Assembly: GCA_019843655.1 (NCBI GenBank)
Contig: JACDQD010000004.1
Span: 11,160,001-11,224,000 of the forward strand
Length of the DNA stretch: 64,000 bases
Reading direction: 5' to 3'
From: Lethocerus indicus
Lineage: Eukaryota > Arthropoda > Insecta > Hemiptera > Belostomatidae
Numbering within the stretch: the first letter of the stretch is position 1; the number at the start of each line of letters is the position of its first letter. Positions 36,681-49,200 of the stretch are shown one piece after another. Below the pieces are notes generated by a model. That model worked only from the letters and a program-made list of their open reading frames with translations. It was not told the DNA's origin and made no database searches. Both the position numbers and the translations under genes were made by a program.

Positions 36681-39086
36681 CCACTACCGACGACAACTAC
36701 CAGCACCCACCGTCATAGTTATACAAGTTATGGCTAATCAAGATCTGTATAATAATGCATAATGTATAGGGCTGACCCTACAATTTCCTTTATGGCTCCT
36801 GGACACTTGCCCACCAGGCTTGTCCCCGACCGAAGCTTCCCGCTTCTAAACCCTCTTCCCGTTTATCACCTCCCACAGGAAGAGGAGACCTACCTTTACG
36901 AACTAAAGGAAATCGATGTTTAATCTGCTACCAATTAAAAGGATCATTGAAAGTGTAAATTGCAGTGTCTGAATTGTCAGTATAGCAATAATTTGATATG
37001 AACGGAGAATAGATATAAGATTGAAAACGATTTAAAATAAAAAGATTATACATTTTTTTTTATTTTCCGTTAAAATTTCAATTTTATCCACTTTTTAAAT
37101 CTATATTTTAAATATTTCTATCGGATAGTTTTTGATATTTATAGGCCTTATAACATAAATCATACGCTGAAAGTGCTAAACATTTTTGTCTGATAATGTG
37201 AAAATATGTGATATGGTTATAGATCTAAAGACCAGTCGCAAAATTTCAGCAGTTTCAGAGAGAGCGTAATATATATTAAATGTTATACGGGGCATTTAAT
37301 GTCGTTTCTCCAATTCAGTTCGACGATGGCTGAAGTTATATTAAAATATACTCTGGAGGCCAAGTTGGCGACTAGGATTGTTCTTAATTGGAGAATGGGC
37401 CACTCCACTTCATCACCGTTCGAAAACGAAAATGGCCGGTATTGGTGTCGGTAGGTGGAGGAGAGAGGTTTTTACTCGGATGTCGAGTGCGGCGGTCAGG
37501 AACTGTGCACGGGAAACGTGCGTAGGTCGGAGCCCGGAGTGAGTTTTTCCCTCGGACGCACCGGCGGAAATGGAAATTCACCAACTCCACTTCAATTATA
37601 AGCCTTTCTCTTTTATTTTCCGTGCCGAATAGGTTCAAAACCGGATTCGATTTCTTTTCAAGCATTTTTAGCGTCGATCGGTCCTTTTTTTTCCCCCTCC
37701 CACCTGATTGAGAACAAAGTTTCAGCTTCACTTATCGCGGGTATACGACTGTGAAGCATCGATGAATGAATAATTCCGATGAATATTTCAGTTCAATTCC
37801 CATCACTTTACAAGAAACTTTTGAATATATTGAATTGATTTACATTTTTTATTTCTTGAAAATTTCCCTATCACTGCGTTTATTATCAACGAATATGCGG
37901 TATATGTATTCGTAAAGTAGTTGGATTTTTGATCCATTCTGTCCCAAGGGTTTTGCCTATGAATCTTTTTAAAGACAGCCTACTTAATATGAATGCCACC
38001 CTTCGAACAAGACCCTTCTGGATGAAGGGGGTCCTGTGCCTTATTACTTGTGGAGGAGCTTTACTTATGTGTGTAATTCTCCGAACTGGACCGTAGCGTA
38101 GGTGGACACTATTGTAATTAGGCAGCATTGATTCAGGTCGATCTTCACTTTTATGCGTTGCGCCCAATGAAGCTTCATTTAACGATTTGTAACGACACGA
38201 TTATTCTATTAAACATACGAATCTTCATTCGTGCGATTCAAGGTTTTATAACTAACTGTATGTAACTGAAAAATACAGGGAGACCGCGAAAGAGTGAGTG
38301 TGCCTTTTTGTTGGTGGCAACCATCCGGTCGGGGGTGTAGAAATGTAGGAGCTGGCGTGCAGTATTTACAAGGGCATCTCCGGCCCAGTAATGAGGTTCC
38401 CCTCCCTGTTAATAACAAATTTATGACGCCGGATCGTTGAGGCCGCCGGCACCCTTCTTTAATCCGTACCCTAACTCCGGCAAGGCTCCTTCACAATTCT
38501 CCCTCTTCCTGAAGTTCGAAGAATAAAGCGGAGAAATCCCCGGAGATGAATGGAAGGGGAATTCCTAAAAGAAAGGAACGACGCCCGGTCTAAGGTTTCC
38601 ACAAGCATAATGTAATATCGCGGGATCACGATCCGGATCTCAAAAAGTGGCGCTGGTGGGACTAGAAAGATTTTAATGGTTCTCGAGTAGAACAACAAAT
38701 CCCTTATTTTAACGGTAATGTATACCACTTTGCTCGGTCGACAAGAGCCCGCTCCAATAAGGAGATAACGCGGGGTTAGAGGAAGATGTGGCTTTGTTCC
38801 AGGAGCCTCCTAAGTGCTCTTCCACCGCTGGGCCCATCATCCGCAACCCGACCTCGCCCAAATAAAGTGGGCAAATAATTTATTCCGTCCCGCACTTTTC
38901 GAATTCAGAAACGCGGATGGGCCCACACTTCCACCGGCCCCAGGGTTTCGAGTTTCTCCCACAACTTCTATCTCCCGAATCTTTCTCCCCGACGAATTTA
39001 AACGCGTTTAATGCTCCCGTAACATGCGAAATTTAATATCTCCCATGACGTTGAACTGTCAGTTAACTCTATTGTTTAATATTTTA

Positions 39087-39100
39087 TCTAGACGTCTAGA
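39087..39100. repeat. Palindrome TCTAGACGTCTAGA
   Basis: A 14-base perfect palindrome centred on ACGT. Confidence 0.6.
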
Positions 39101-39399
39101 GCGATAATTTTCTTGGAATCCGGTGATTTTCCGAAAAGTTGTGATAAGGATATATAAGAGAAACTATAATTAATATATTAATTTCAATACTATGACGACA
39201 TTTACGAAAAATCGTTTTTAATTATGTTAAGTTCACAACATATTGCATTCGTATACGTATAAGTATCCTTAAATACATTGAAAAAATATACAGGATTTTC
39301 TACTCTTGTTATATCAAGCAAAAAGGCAGTAGGTACGTTTCTGGTGAAACAATTGATTCCTGATATTACATTTGCAAGAACTATTAAGCATAATAGTGG

Positions 39400-39428
39400 C
39401 CCGTCAGTGGCCTTGTGCCACTGACGGG
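39400..39428. repeat. Perfect GC-rich hairpin, 12-bp stem and 5-nt loop
   Basis: CCCGTCAGTGGC (39400-39411) and GCCACTGACGGG (39417-39428) are exact complements around CTTGT. A second stem follows at 39440-39474. No poly-U or known RNA family motif is evident. Confidence 0.85.
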
Positions 39429-39439
39429 ATCTGAATGTA

Positions 39440-39474
39440 GTCCGTCCACGGTTTAGCAACCTATTGTGACGGAC
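39440..39474. repeat. Second stem-loop next to the 39400 hairpin
   Basis: GTCCGTC (39440-39446) pairs with GACGGAC (39468-39474) around a 21-nt loop. CCGTC and GACGG words are shared with the first hairpin, so alternative pairing between the two is possible. Confidence 0.65.
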
Positions 39475-42400
39475 CAACAATGGTAGAATCACAATGGGTT
39501 GCTTCAAATGATATTATACTACGACCGACGTAGAAATTTGATGATGTTCAGATATCTGAATGCTAGTGAAAACACGGACATTATGCTAATTCCGGATTTG
39601 ATCAAAGGCCTGGTTATGACCGCTTTCTCAATGAACCGATTGAGATCCGATATACGATTGGCTCTTGGTTAAAAGTGCCAAGCGAAACAATTGAAATATC
39701 ACATTAAACATTATGCCTGGTTAATTGATGAATTAAACAAAATTATTTTTATGTAAATTAACACGTTACAATGAGTTTGACCATAATATAGACAAAAATA
39801 ATTACAAGCCAAAACTACAACGAATTTCAGGTAAAACAATTTAACTAAGTCCTATACAGAATTTCGTTTCTTTTTCATATTAATTTACTCTTACCTATTA
39901 CACAACTATTATAGTTTGTTAAATGGGTAACCTTGCCTTCTTTCGAGTTTTGGATGGACGTTAGCTGCAACTAATAAAGGCTTAGAGCAATTAAAAATAA
40001 CGCACGCTCAGCTTAAATGGACGGTGTGGTCGGTAGCGTATTTTACCTTCGGATGGCCCATTTGCTCGCTTAATCAGGCTATAAAGCTATTATACGAGGC
40101 TTCTTCATCGGTTAAAGGGATGCTTAACCAAGAAAAGTAATCGCTTCCTGGTTGTAAAAATGGGAAGAATGCAGAAACAAACGGCCAATTCTGCCTTTAC
40201 CGATCCATTCATACGGCATTTTCAGGACTCAAACCGTTTATGATATATTTTTTCTTATTATTAGGTAATATTTTGAATTTTTATCAATTTTATCAAATAA
40301 TATCTTATTACTACAATTTTTGTACCTTAATTCTTTTGAACTTCTGCCTCCTCTCGCTTATTTGATCTCCTCTTGCTAAACCGGATTCGGTTTTCAATCA
40401 TAAATACAATTCAATGAGCTGCCGTTATGCCTACTGAAAATGGGGACGGAAGTTCGTTTCGAGGTTTCGAGGAAGTGTGCCAAGACGACAATTTCTTATT
40501 TTAAATATTGCGCGGAGGGTGGGACAGAAGGGTGGACGGGAAAGGGTTTTGAAGTGTTTAAAGAGATTAGTAAGCAAGACGGTCGTTTAAGTGGTGGAGA
40601 TGTTATTAGGCGAGGACTTAGTCGAGTGGACTTGACTGCTGGGCCCACCCGTCAACGAGGAAACTGACCCCGACCACTTGAGCACGCCGACCGATGCTCC
40701 TGTTACCTGACTTGAAAACTATAGTTCTATAGACTTTAGAGAATATAACTTCAACCTTCTTTACACCCTAATCTAAAATTTGATTTTTGAAATTCCAATT
40801 TCAATTGCTTTCCCAGTTGCGTTGTCTAGACTCTAGTACTAAGATAGTACTAGTTAGTCAATTGTCATAGCGAATTCATAACAGAATCTGTCGGAAGAGG
40901 GGATTAAAAACAAAAGGAGATTATAAAATGGCGAATTCAAGAAACACGTAGGATATTATAAATATAATTGGAGACATAAGAGCATGGGTGCTTTTTCTGT
41001 CATACCAAATTATTATAGAAAACCCAGCATAAAATAAAGAGGTATCGAATATTTAAAAAGGTATTGGGGCTAAAGAAAAAAAAATATATAGTTGGTGCCT
41101 AGACCGGTAAACGTATCCGTCATTGGAGTGGCAGGGATTATCCGGTAACGAAAACCCCGTTCTGAGTCACTTCAATTATGAGGTCTCGTTCAAGGGTCAA
41201 TCGAAATTAAATGAAGCTCTTCATTAGCGAAATCCAATTTCCGAAATCGAACGGGTGTGGCCCGGACCGCCAAGGGGGAGATACGGAGGTCTAGAACCGC
41301 CCAGCCGATAGATTCAACGGCTCAAATATAATATAATTATAACCTCCATAATTCCCGCCCCTACCCAAATCACGACCACCGCCAAATTCACAATAGGGAT
41401 CTCTGCCCAAGGATGAAATAAACGCGCTGATCCAATATTAAACGATATCTATTCTAGAATCAGATACGGTACAATCAATGAAGATTGCGGGTAGGTGGTC
41501 AAAATTAAACCAAACACCAAACGTTTACAATCTATAGGATTCTCGTTTAGCCTTCAGGTAATGACAGCACTGAAATTAATATTTGCATAACACTACTAGC
41601 ACAAACAATTAAACCGTCCTATTATTTGCCCTACACAATATTTCGATTGTTTATTTTGTATAACATTATGCTAATTTTAAACCGAGAACATGCTACTGTT
41701 AGTTCACTGAATTCAGGAACATAATTAGTGTACAAGGGTAGAGGTATTAGCATCTCGCACCAATATTCTCGGCCAGCTTTGGAAGATAGTGATTTGTTTA
41801 TAAATACATTCAAAATTTTATCCTATTAAGTAGTTATACACGTAGATATGAAATAGATAATACCTACACAATAATACTAATGATATCGTGTACTAAAATG
41901 GGACTATTATTAACAACTCAAACAGAGGAAAGAAAACAGATGTCTTCGCTTCGGTGGCCGATAAGATTTCAAATATTACCGAAAAGACATATTCACTTTT
42001 TGAACCGAAATTTATACAATGAAAGAGAATATAAAAAATTCATGTAATCGGGGCTGTGGCGATACAATTGTGACGATGTCCGGTTCATCTTTTATTTTCC
42101 TGCGACGAAATATCTTCTGGCTTCATCACGTGGGAGGGTAATCTCACAGCACGTGATCCCGTTCTTCCTAATCTAATATGTTGATATTTCTACTAGTTCC
42201 TACACAATTTTCCGCGCATCACTATCTTCGCCATTGTCTAGTAGTGTCAGTATTTTTACCTTTCTGACGGCTTCCCGTCCTTAAATCTAGATTTCGAGGC
42301 ACGCATCCCGTGACCACCTGTAGCGCGCCAGTTCTACATAACGGAAAAAATTCTCTACCCAGTCGGCAGGTTTTCAGCGTCGAACTCAACTCTCGGCTCT

Positions 42401-42715
42401 TACCGTGCGGTAGAAATAGTGATTATGTTTATCCTGTGTCCTCGGGGGGTATATAAATATCTGCCGGGTGGTGTGGATGCGATTAGCGTTGACCAGGTGT
42501 GGGGACTTGTGCGTTGGGGTGTGAATAAATTAGAAGCCCAGTTGTTAGCGCTGGCCGCCTCGTCCCCCACCCAAGGCTAACTTCTAACTCATTTACCTAT
42601 TGAGTCGTAATTCGGGAGACGCCTCCTGTCGGCGCGTACTATTAAATTTTCCTCGATTAACGGCGGGCCGGGCTTTCGCCAATTGCCGTTTGGGCGAATG
42701 ACGAGTGGTAGTGAG

Positions 42716-42740
42716 TGGGGGACACGGTGGGGTAGGGGGG
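42716..42740 (+). other. G-quadruplex-type tract
   Basis: G runs of 5, 4 and 6 with loops of 7 and 2 bases in a GC island (42530-42940). Confidence 0.55.
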
Positions 42741-43689
42741 TGGTCTCCGATAGCGCCTCCCCGCATTCTGCCCGGTAATTAAATTTTGAGCCCACTCCGA
42801 AAAGCCCGGCGCATTAATTAAAGGGGGGGGACCACGCGTGCCAGGAGCACCACCTACCCCAACCCCCTTCCGACCTTCTTACAGGCCGGACGACAACCAC
42901 CATTCGGCATACTTCAATTACCGTTTTAGGCACCCGCCGCCTCCTCTTGTTCCACATCCCGTTTGATTAAACAGTTCTCAAAATGTTAGTCCATCCGTAG
43001 ACTCCCCCAATACGTTATATGCCGTGTTAGTAGTCCGGTCTCTGGGAAATACCGTAGCACGGTCCTAGAAGCAGTGCCGTGCTCAGAGAAGGAGCGTGCC
43101 GAGGGGTGGTCGAATTTTTTGATAATTCAATTCTGTTTGGTAAAAATATAATGCGATATGTTACAATAATATCTGACTTATTCTCATTAATCTGTATGTT
43201 GGCAATTGTCAGCCTAAGCCAGGATTGTATACGGCAGGGCTAGTAACCCGAATGTAGGCCTACTGCCGTCTATTCGCACGGCCGGGAATGAACGGGCAAA
43301 GTTATAAACTTTTTTCCCGCTCCTTCGCCCATTTATTTTCCCCTTTATTCTCATACTTCCGCGTGCGGGAGAAAGGCCGACTGTACGAAAATGGGCCGGA
43401 TTTCTTTCGCACCGGCGATACGAGAAAAGTCACTGTCGACAAAAAATGTCGGTGCGGAGGAAGATCTTGAATGGGGAACGGCCGATAAAAGGGACCGACC
43501 GAATTTACGTTGTTTGGAATGGGGAAGGGTCGGTTGCGTTGGGGGGTTGCTCCTGTTTGTGCGATCTTCGCCCCCACTCTTCAAGTCCGATAATATCTTT
43601 GAATCGCTTACTCGACCACTCCGCCCTGTCCCACATTCCTGTTGGCTAAGCCCGGTCGAAGGAACAAACATTCCCTTATGCCGTCCATT

Positions 43690-43851
43690 CAACGTGGTCG
43701 AAAATTATTCTTATCAATGGCAAACGTGAGATATACAAAACAATTCCGAGACTGACGTGGACATACGGAATTGAACAGTGGGGTTCCACCAAGACGTCCA
43801 ACCCAGCTCGCAAGCACATTCCAATCAAAAGTCATTCGAACCATCCTTAAT
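43690..43851 (+). mobile_element. Decayed Jockey-clade reverse transcriptase relic
   Basis: The plus strand encodes a degraded stretch resembling SK-x-NGKREIYKTI-x-TWTYGIEQWGS, continuing after a one-base loss near 43822 as FQSKVIRTILN. It aligns with the start of the Jockey fragment at 17191-17629, which encodes TWTYGIELWG and RFQSKVLRTILN, and extends further upstream. Identity ends at about 43851. There is no tail or target-site duplication visible, so it is an older internal remnant. The 5' limit is approximate. Confidence 0.75.
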
Positions 43852-43914
43852 ATACAAAAAGTACTCCGTCAGATTCCCTGTATACGTCTTACGTAACTTT
43901 TAGATTGGCCATGC

Positions 43915-43930
43915 CGTAATTGTAATTACG
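43915..43930. repeat. Palindrome CGTAATT-GT-AATTACG
   Basis: Perfect 7-bp arms with a 2-nt spacer, containing inverted TAATT homeodomain-type cores. It lies 10 bases before the longer palindrome at 43941. Confidence 0.75.
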
Positions 43931-43940
43931 TGTAACGGTG

Positions 43941-43972
43941 TAATTTCTAGTAATTGGAATTACTAGAAATTA
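43941..43972. repeat. Perfect 15-bp inverted repeat with 2-nt spacer
   Basis: TAATTTCTAGTAATT at 43941-43955 is followed by GG and its exact reverse complement at 43958-43972. The arms carry TAATT/AATTA cores. By hand estimate, a perfect pair this long with so short a spacer is expected far less than once in 64 kb, even allowing for AT bias. Confidence 0.9.
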
Positions 43973-44253
43973 AACCTGAGGAACTCAAAATCGACTATTC
44001 TTCTTTAGCGGTCGTTGTACCACGAAGAAATGACACGTTGTATCGGATTGAGGCATTATCGAAGCTGCCCGTGGGGGTTTCATATTCGTTCGGAGAGAGG
44101 GGCGTTTCGAATCGGCCCCGTAAAACAAATAATAGCCGTCAGGGAATGAGGTGGTGAAAGCGAGGTGCCTCCTGCAAACCATTGTTACTCGCCTACATCC
44201 ACAACTCTATTAATAGCAGAAACACAACTATTGTGGACAAAATGAACGCCCCA

Positions 44254-44312
44254 AACAGACAGAGAAAAAGAGGGCGAGGGAGAGGAGGAGGGAGAGAGGG
44301 AGAGGGAGAACT
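44254..44312. repeat. GA/GGGA purine-rich repeat
   Basis: Imperfect AGAG, GAGG and GGGAGA units. Contains five G3 runs, so it may form a quadruplex or triplex. Confidence 0.85.
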
Positions 44313-44485
44313 GAATTAAATTTATTTCATGGCACCGCTTGCTTGAATGGTCAGCGGGAGACGAATGGGCTGAATTAAAATTTAAATGGAACGATAATTT
44401 TAAACTTGACACGATAGTTTACCGGCGAGTGCGGACACATCCAATTGTTTCACTATCAACTAAATTAAATGTCTATACCACGGTC

Positions 44486-44540
44486 ATTCAATAAATAATG
44501 GAACGAACGGCTATATTTTAATACCGTTTATTAATTGAAT
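44486..44540. repeat. Imperfect inverted repeat, about 17-bp arms
   Basis: ATTCAATAAATAATGG (44486-44501) is nearly the reverse complement of CCGTTTATTAATTGAAT (44524-44540). The left arm has the look of some mariner-family termini (CATTCAATAAATAATGG), but no transposase or matching distal end was found, so this is recorded only as an inverted repeat. Confidence 0.5.
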
Positions 44541-45131
44541 AGGACACAGTATCACGTTTTTGACATCATCCAGTGGTACATTTATTAAATTGATCCATCA
44601 TTTTACTAGTTTTTCTTATATCATCAGTCATGGACCTTTTATTTCCGTTTTTTCCTGAAATGAGAGCCAACAAACGACGTCGAATACGGTCGAATCTCCC
44701 AATCTAATTTTTCAATTGTTTCAAACATACATTTTGAAATCCTGATACATGACGACTCTTTTCCAATCCAAACCCGGCCTTTTTTGGCCCGGCTCTACTT
44801 CATTTTCAAGCATTTCTCTCTTCTACCGATTATCGGTTACGAGGATACCGACTATGGATGCCAAAGCGACCACACAAACTTTTGATATGACGTCCCGGAA
44901 GACCGCTCATTAATTAAGCTTTGGTTACATAGAAGATAACTTTTTGGACAAAACGATGGCAGGTAATAATTCAAATTTCTCAAGCGAATAATATTACGTG
45001 TGATATATTTTATTTATTTTAATAATAAATCTCAGTACCGTTAGCGGTATTATTTCGATTATACTATTGTGTACCCTATTAGGATATGTATTTAGATACA
45101 TTGGGATATGATCATTGTATCGTGACGAATT

Positions 45132-45150
45132 GGAGTCCAAAGTGGACTCC
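45132..45150. repeat. 8-bp hairpin GGAGTCCA-AAG-TGGACTCC
   Basis: Perfect arms around AAG. Confidence 0.75.
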
Positions 45151-45935
45151 TGTCTGTCGGGTCCAGGCACAGCAATTAGGCCTGCTCACATCCCGATCGA
45201 TAGAAATTAAAAATTCGTCCCAATTTCCTTTTGAGTCGTCTCTTTCCGATTTCACACTTCAGTGAGTTGGACCGGTGATAATTAGAAAAGTAATAGACTT
45301 TTGCTGATATGATTTTAATGAAAAAAAATTTAATCGACGTAGAAAGTTACTGACAGAAAATTGGGTTGAACCGGATGTCGGTTATGAAAAAGGTAGAATT
45401 CATTATTATTATTTTATTTATTATTGTAAATTATAATGGTAGTAAATTTTGTTTCAGAACTGGAAATAAGACTTTATTTAATTTTGTTTAAAAGGTTGCT
45501 TGCAATACGATATTTATAGTAACCAGGGTAGAAAATTATTCCCGCAAGGGATTGTAATATCTTGCGAACTCCAGTCTTCATTCTTTATTTAGTCGTATTC
45601 CATACTGGTTCAGCATCCCAATGCCTTGTGTGTACCCCCACACTATCGCATAATATAACTCTGTGTTTAAAGCATTAAAAGAACTTCGTACTGGGTACTG
45701 AATCTGTTATTTGAATAGATTAATCCACAAAATTTGGAATTCAAACGGATCCTAGTACCAACAACGTGCTTTACCCGTGTCGCTTTGCAGATATTTTACT
45801 AGATACGTATATTAACATTATTTTTTCCTATCAAAAGGGTACATAACCTAATGAGATTCTAGAATAATTTATATGACGATAAATCTATTAACTGTTACGC
45901 TTGAAAATGTGAGTATATAAAGAGAAAGATAGACC

Positions 45936-46067
45936 GAGGTGAAACACGGCGCGAAATGAACGCGGGGGCATCGTATGGAAGTAGGACAGAGGACAGACCG
46001 TAATGTAACGGTTTGGGCGACCCGTGTGTCATTAATCATCCGTTTGCGAAATGCCCGCTATGCAAAT
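45936..46067. promoter_or_regulatory. Candidate regulatory island B (octamer-containing)
   Basis: GAGGTGAAACACG (45936-45948), GGAAGTAG (45977-45984) and ATGCAAAT (46060-46067), matching the order seen in island A at 22457-22519 but with wider spacing. Sits in a GC-rich block (45940-46240). Confidence 0.25.
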
Positions 46068-46255
46068 GAGCCCCCGGGAGGGGGGTGGTGGAGGGCAACA
46101 TAGCCCCGATCCCGAGCATCCTTCATTAGATTGACAGACATCTATGGCATTTAAATTTCGGACTGGAACAAAACCGAGGGACAGACGCTTCGCGTTTCAC
46201 AGCGCTCTGCGCATTCTACCGAACGGCCGTCGATGATCAAGCATTTGGTTTATTC

Positions 46256-46281
46256 TGAATATTTTGATTTTGATTTTGATT
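46256..46281. repeat. ATTTTG tandem repeat, about 4 units
   Basis: Consecutive ATTTTG hexamers, a minor simple repeat. Confidence 0.75.
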
Positions 46282-49200
46282 GCATATTTTAAAGCAATTA
46301 TAAATTTTGGACTCGAATTTCATATAAATAATAAAAACAATATAACCATTAAATATATCCCGCTCCGCCACGTTTGTTTTAAGGAGTCAGAATACAACAC
46401 TGTCGAAATTTCATCTTCAAATGCTCCATGACTCATTCAAACGAAACCGTTAGTAGTCATTATGTGTAATGGCAATGTAGGTAAAGCGTTTGACACCGGT
46501 TTTCCTCGTCCGGCTAAAAAAGACGGAGGAGTAATGGCGACGAGGTTTTGCTCGATAGCTCAGAGTTCTATCGCGGGCGGGGGCCTGAAGAAACCCAGCC
46601 CAAATACCCTGAACCGAAAGGCAGGAGTTCGGTAGTACGCTTTTCAACTCCAAACAAGGCCGCTTATCGGAAATGCTAGTAGCCTTTGTGAAAATGAGAT
46701 TACTGATGGATTTTTTTTCAGTCACATCACTCTGCAGCTTGTGCCTAATTTTCTGCAACGTACAGGAAAGGCTTGTTTTATAATTTCGAAGATTCTTTTG
46801 ACCAATTTATTTTTGTTTCAGGTAAGTGGAATTCTTTTGATTTCCTCGGGGAAGCACTTAACATCCCGGATAAAGGTGTCCAGGTCAGTGGCACCTTATA
46901 TAATATGTAAATTATGGACTAATTCCATACTCAAGCATAACTTTTTGAAAAATTAAACATATAATACTAGTAGTATGAAGGAATCTATATTAACGGAACA
47001 TATTTTTACGTAATTGGTATACAGAGTATGTTACTGCATTGTACAATAAAATAATAAGCATAAACACCATCTTTCGAATCAAAAAGTGAGGCAAACTGAC
47101 TGAATTTTTAGTAGATTCTTTTAAACTCAGCTACGTTGCAACGAATGAATCAAAAGTGTCAACGCAAGGGCCTCTTCAACACTGAAGCGTAATAGGAGTA
47201 CTGAATGAATACGCTAGTCGTTTTGTGTCGGTGAATTTCAGACAGAACTGGTAATTCATCTCTCATCCATTAGGGGGCGATTTATGGCATCCCCCGTTTC
47301 AGGGGCGTTTCGTTATTCAAAAAGGGGGGTGGTTGGTGGTACAAAAGGGACACCGAAATCCGGCCGAATAGTTGCCGCCGTCTCAAGGCGGGGCGGACCC
47401 CGGGCTTTCGGCGACAGCATAAATTCACCCGCGGAGAGCGCCATACTTCTTCTACGCCGCTTTCTTTTGTTCGAGTCCCGAGCCCGATTCCCCCGGACGC
47501 CGACGCCGGATTTGTGGTTCACAATTTTCGTCGGTCCGCCGTTCGTTTAACGCGACAAATATAACACGGCACAATGCCCCGCCGGCCCCGCACACGGAAC
47601 CACAATGGGTCGACCGAAATTACATCGACACTCCTGTGAGTTATTTCCACCTCCGCTTCCAATACGGAATAAAATATTTCGAGCGACGTTCTTATCCTCC
47701 TTAATCTTCAGTATCTCTGAATATGCATATCACAGTCTTCGGCGCAAGACTCAGCACAAAGAAATCGAGAAATCCAGACGGAAGTGTGCGAGGTCACAAC
47801 CGACGCACGCGGACAGACGCATGTTGGGCTATTATAAAATACTTCACATGATTCGCATAATAGAAACATAATTGTAGGATTTGAGAACTAATATTGACAC
47901 GTACTCAATTGGATTGACAACTACCGACAATATTGAAATCTGTAATGATACTAAACTTCATCACTGGAACGTTATGCGGGTCAGCATAATCGTAGCGCCG
48001 TAAATTTTTTTATAGAATAAAATTGACGAGTGCCCACACAGTAATTTTATGAAAAGATAAATTCCGTTTTGATAAATTCTGACGGAAATATGCCGATAGT
48101 TGAATATTTAATATGCATTGCATTTATTTTGTTACTGAAATATTGTTGGGTGTATGAAGGATTACTGGTACCATCAAGGAAGAATTTTAGAAAATCTCGG
48201 TTACTGAAAAATTCGAAAGAAATTAAATTATCGACTTAATTTTTAGTTAATATCTCGTTGTATACGATAAACTCGACTAACTTCATTATTTATTATTATC
48301 TTTCGTTGTCTCAGAGACACCGCTTGGAATATTAACCGCGTTCTCAGTCGGTAAGTATTTTCGGAGTATATAAATTCGGATGGTGGCGCGGTATTTACAT
48401 CTTGAAGGTGAGATTGGTTCGAAGAGAAAATCCCCAGCCACCGATTTCGGCCGAACGGATTTGGCACCTTTCCAAAGCTGTGCAGATCCCGCGTCACGGG
48501 GATTTCGAGCAGTGTTCAACCAGACAGGAACGCCGCTATAATAATACGTTTTTCAGTATTTATGTCAGTATGGTTTTCTTTCACGCTATTTTCTTGCAAT
48601 CTGCTTTTGGATAATGAGTTAAACTATTGAAATATTATCTGTCACCTCTCTCTCTCTTGTTCGAACCTGTCTTCTTTCTACTACATGGCCATTTCGGTTT
48701 CGATCACAGCCACAAATATTTTTATTTGAAGAAACAAAGCATTTTTTTGTGTCACATCATTTAAACTGATGTAAGCCGCTGTTGAAGTAAGCGCAGATTG
48801 TGCGGACAAATAAATGACCCTAAGAGATATGGTAATCGAAAATCTCGCGGATTCCCAATCATGTTTCTTATTGAAGCGACAGCCAATTTAATATCCATCC
48901 CTCAATAAGCAATTCATTAGCGTCCATTTACTACGTTTCTTGCCTTTATGGTAAAATTATTAATTTTTTTCGTTTTTTTTCTTCGTCTCTCTTCTTCTGC
49001 TCGTCTGAGGGCCGTCCCTTCCTCCCGAGAGCGGTTTAAACTTTTAAATTCAATAATGAGCAAGTTCAAAACAGGGGTTTCTTGGAAGTGTTACGGGAGG
49101 AGGCCCGCACCCTCTCCTTCTAACTTCCTAATTCAATTCTTTCGTGGTCGGGTGGACAGGGAGCGACGGGGCCGGCTCCCTCAGGCGGGAACGCCCCGCA

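Larger units (their letters stand above)
33970..43689. other. Intergenic DNA
   Basis: GC islands at about 34090-34220, 34860-35130, 35580-36010, 36600-36900, 37380-37720, 38400-39000, 40440-40700, 41100-41420, 42290-42940 and 43260-43680. They are separated by AT-rich DNA that includes hairpins at 36653 and 39400-39474 and a palindrome at 39087. G8 lies at 42823-42830 and an octamer at 41581. dCTCF-like AGTGGCGCT occurs at 38646. No open frame resembles a known protein. Confidence 0.65.

Noticed and set aside
46741..46830. Possible exon bounded by AG and GTAAGT near 46820
   Set aside because: The acceptor and donor are adjacent (TTTCAG|GTAAGT), leaving no exon between; the upstream frame has no recognisable coding content.
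48704..48711. TCACAGCC, the seed of the miR-2 family
   Set aside because: The rest of the mature sequence does not match and no precursor hairpin was seen.
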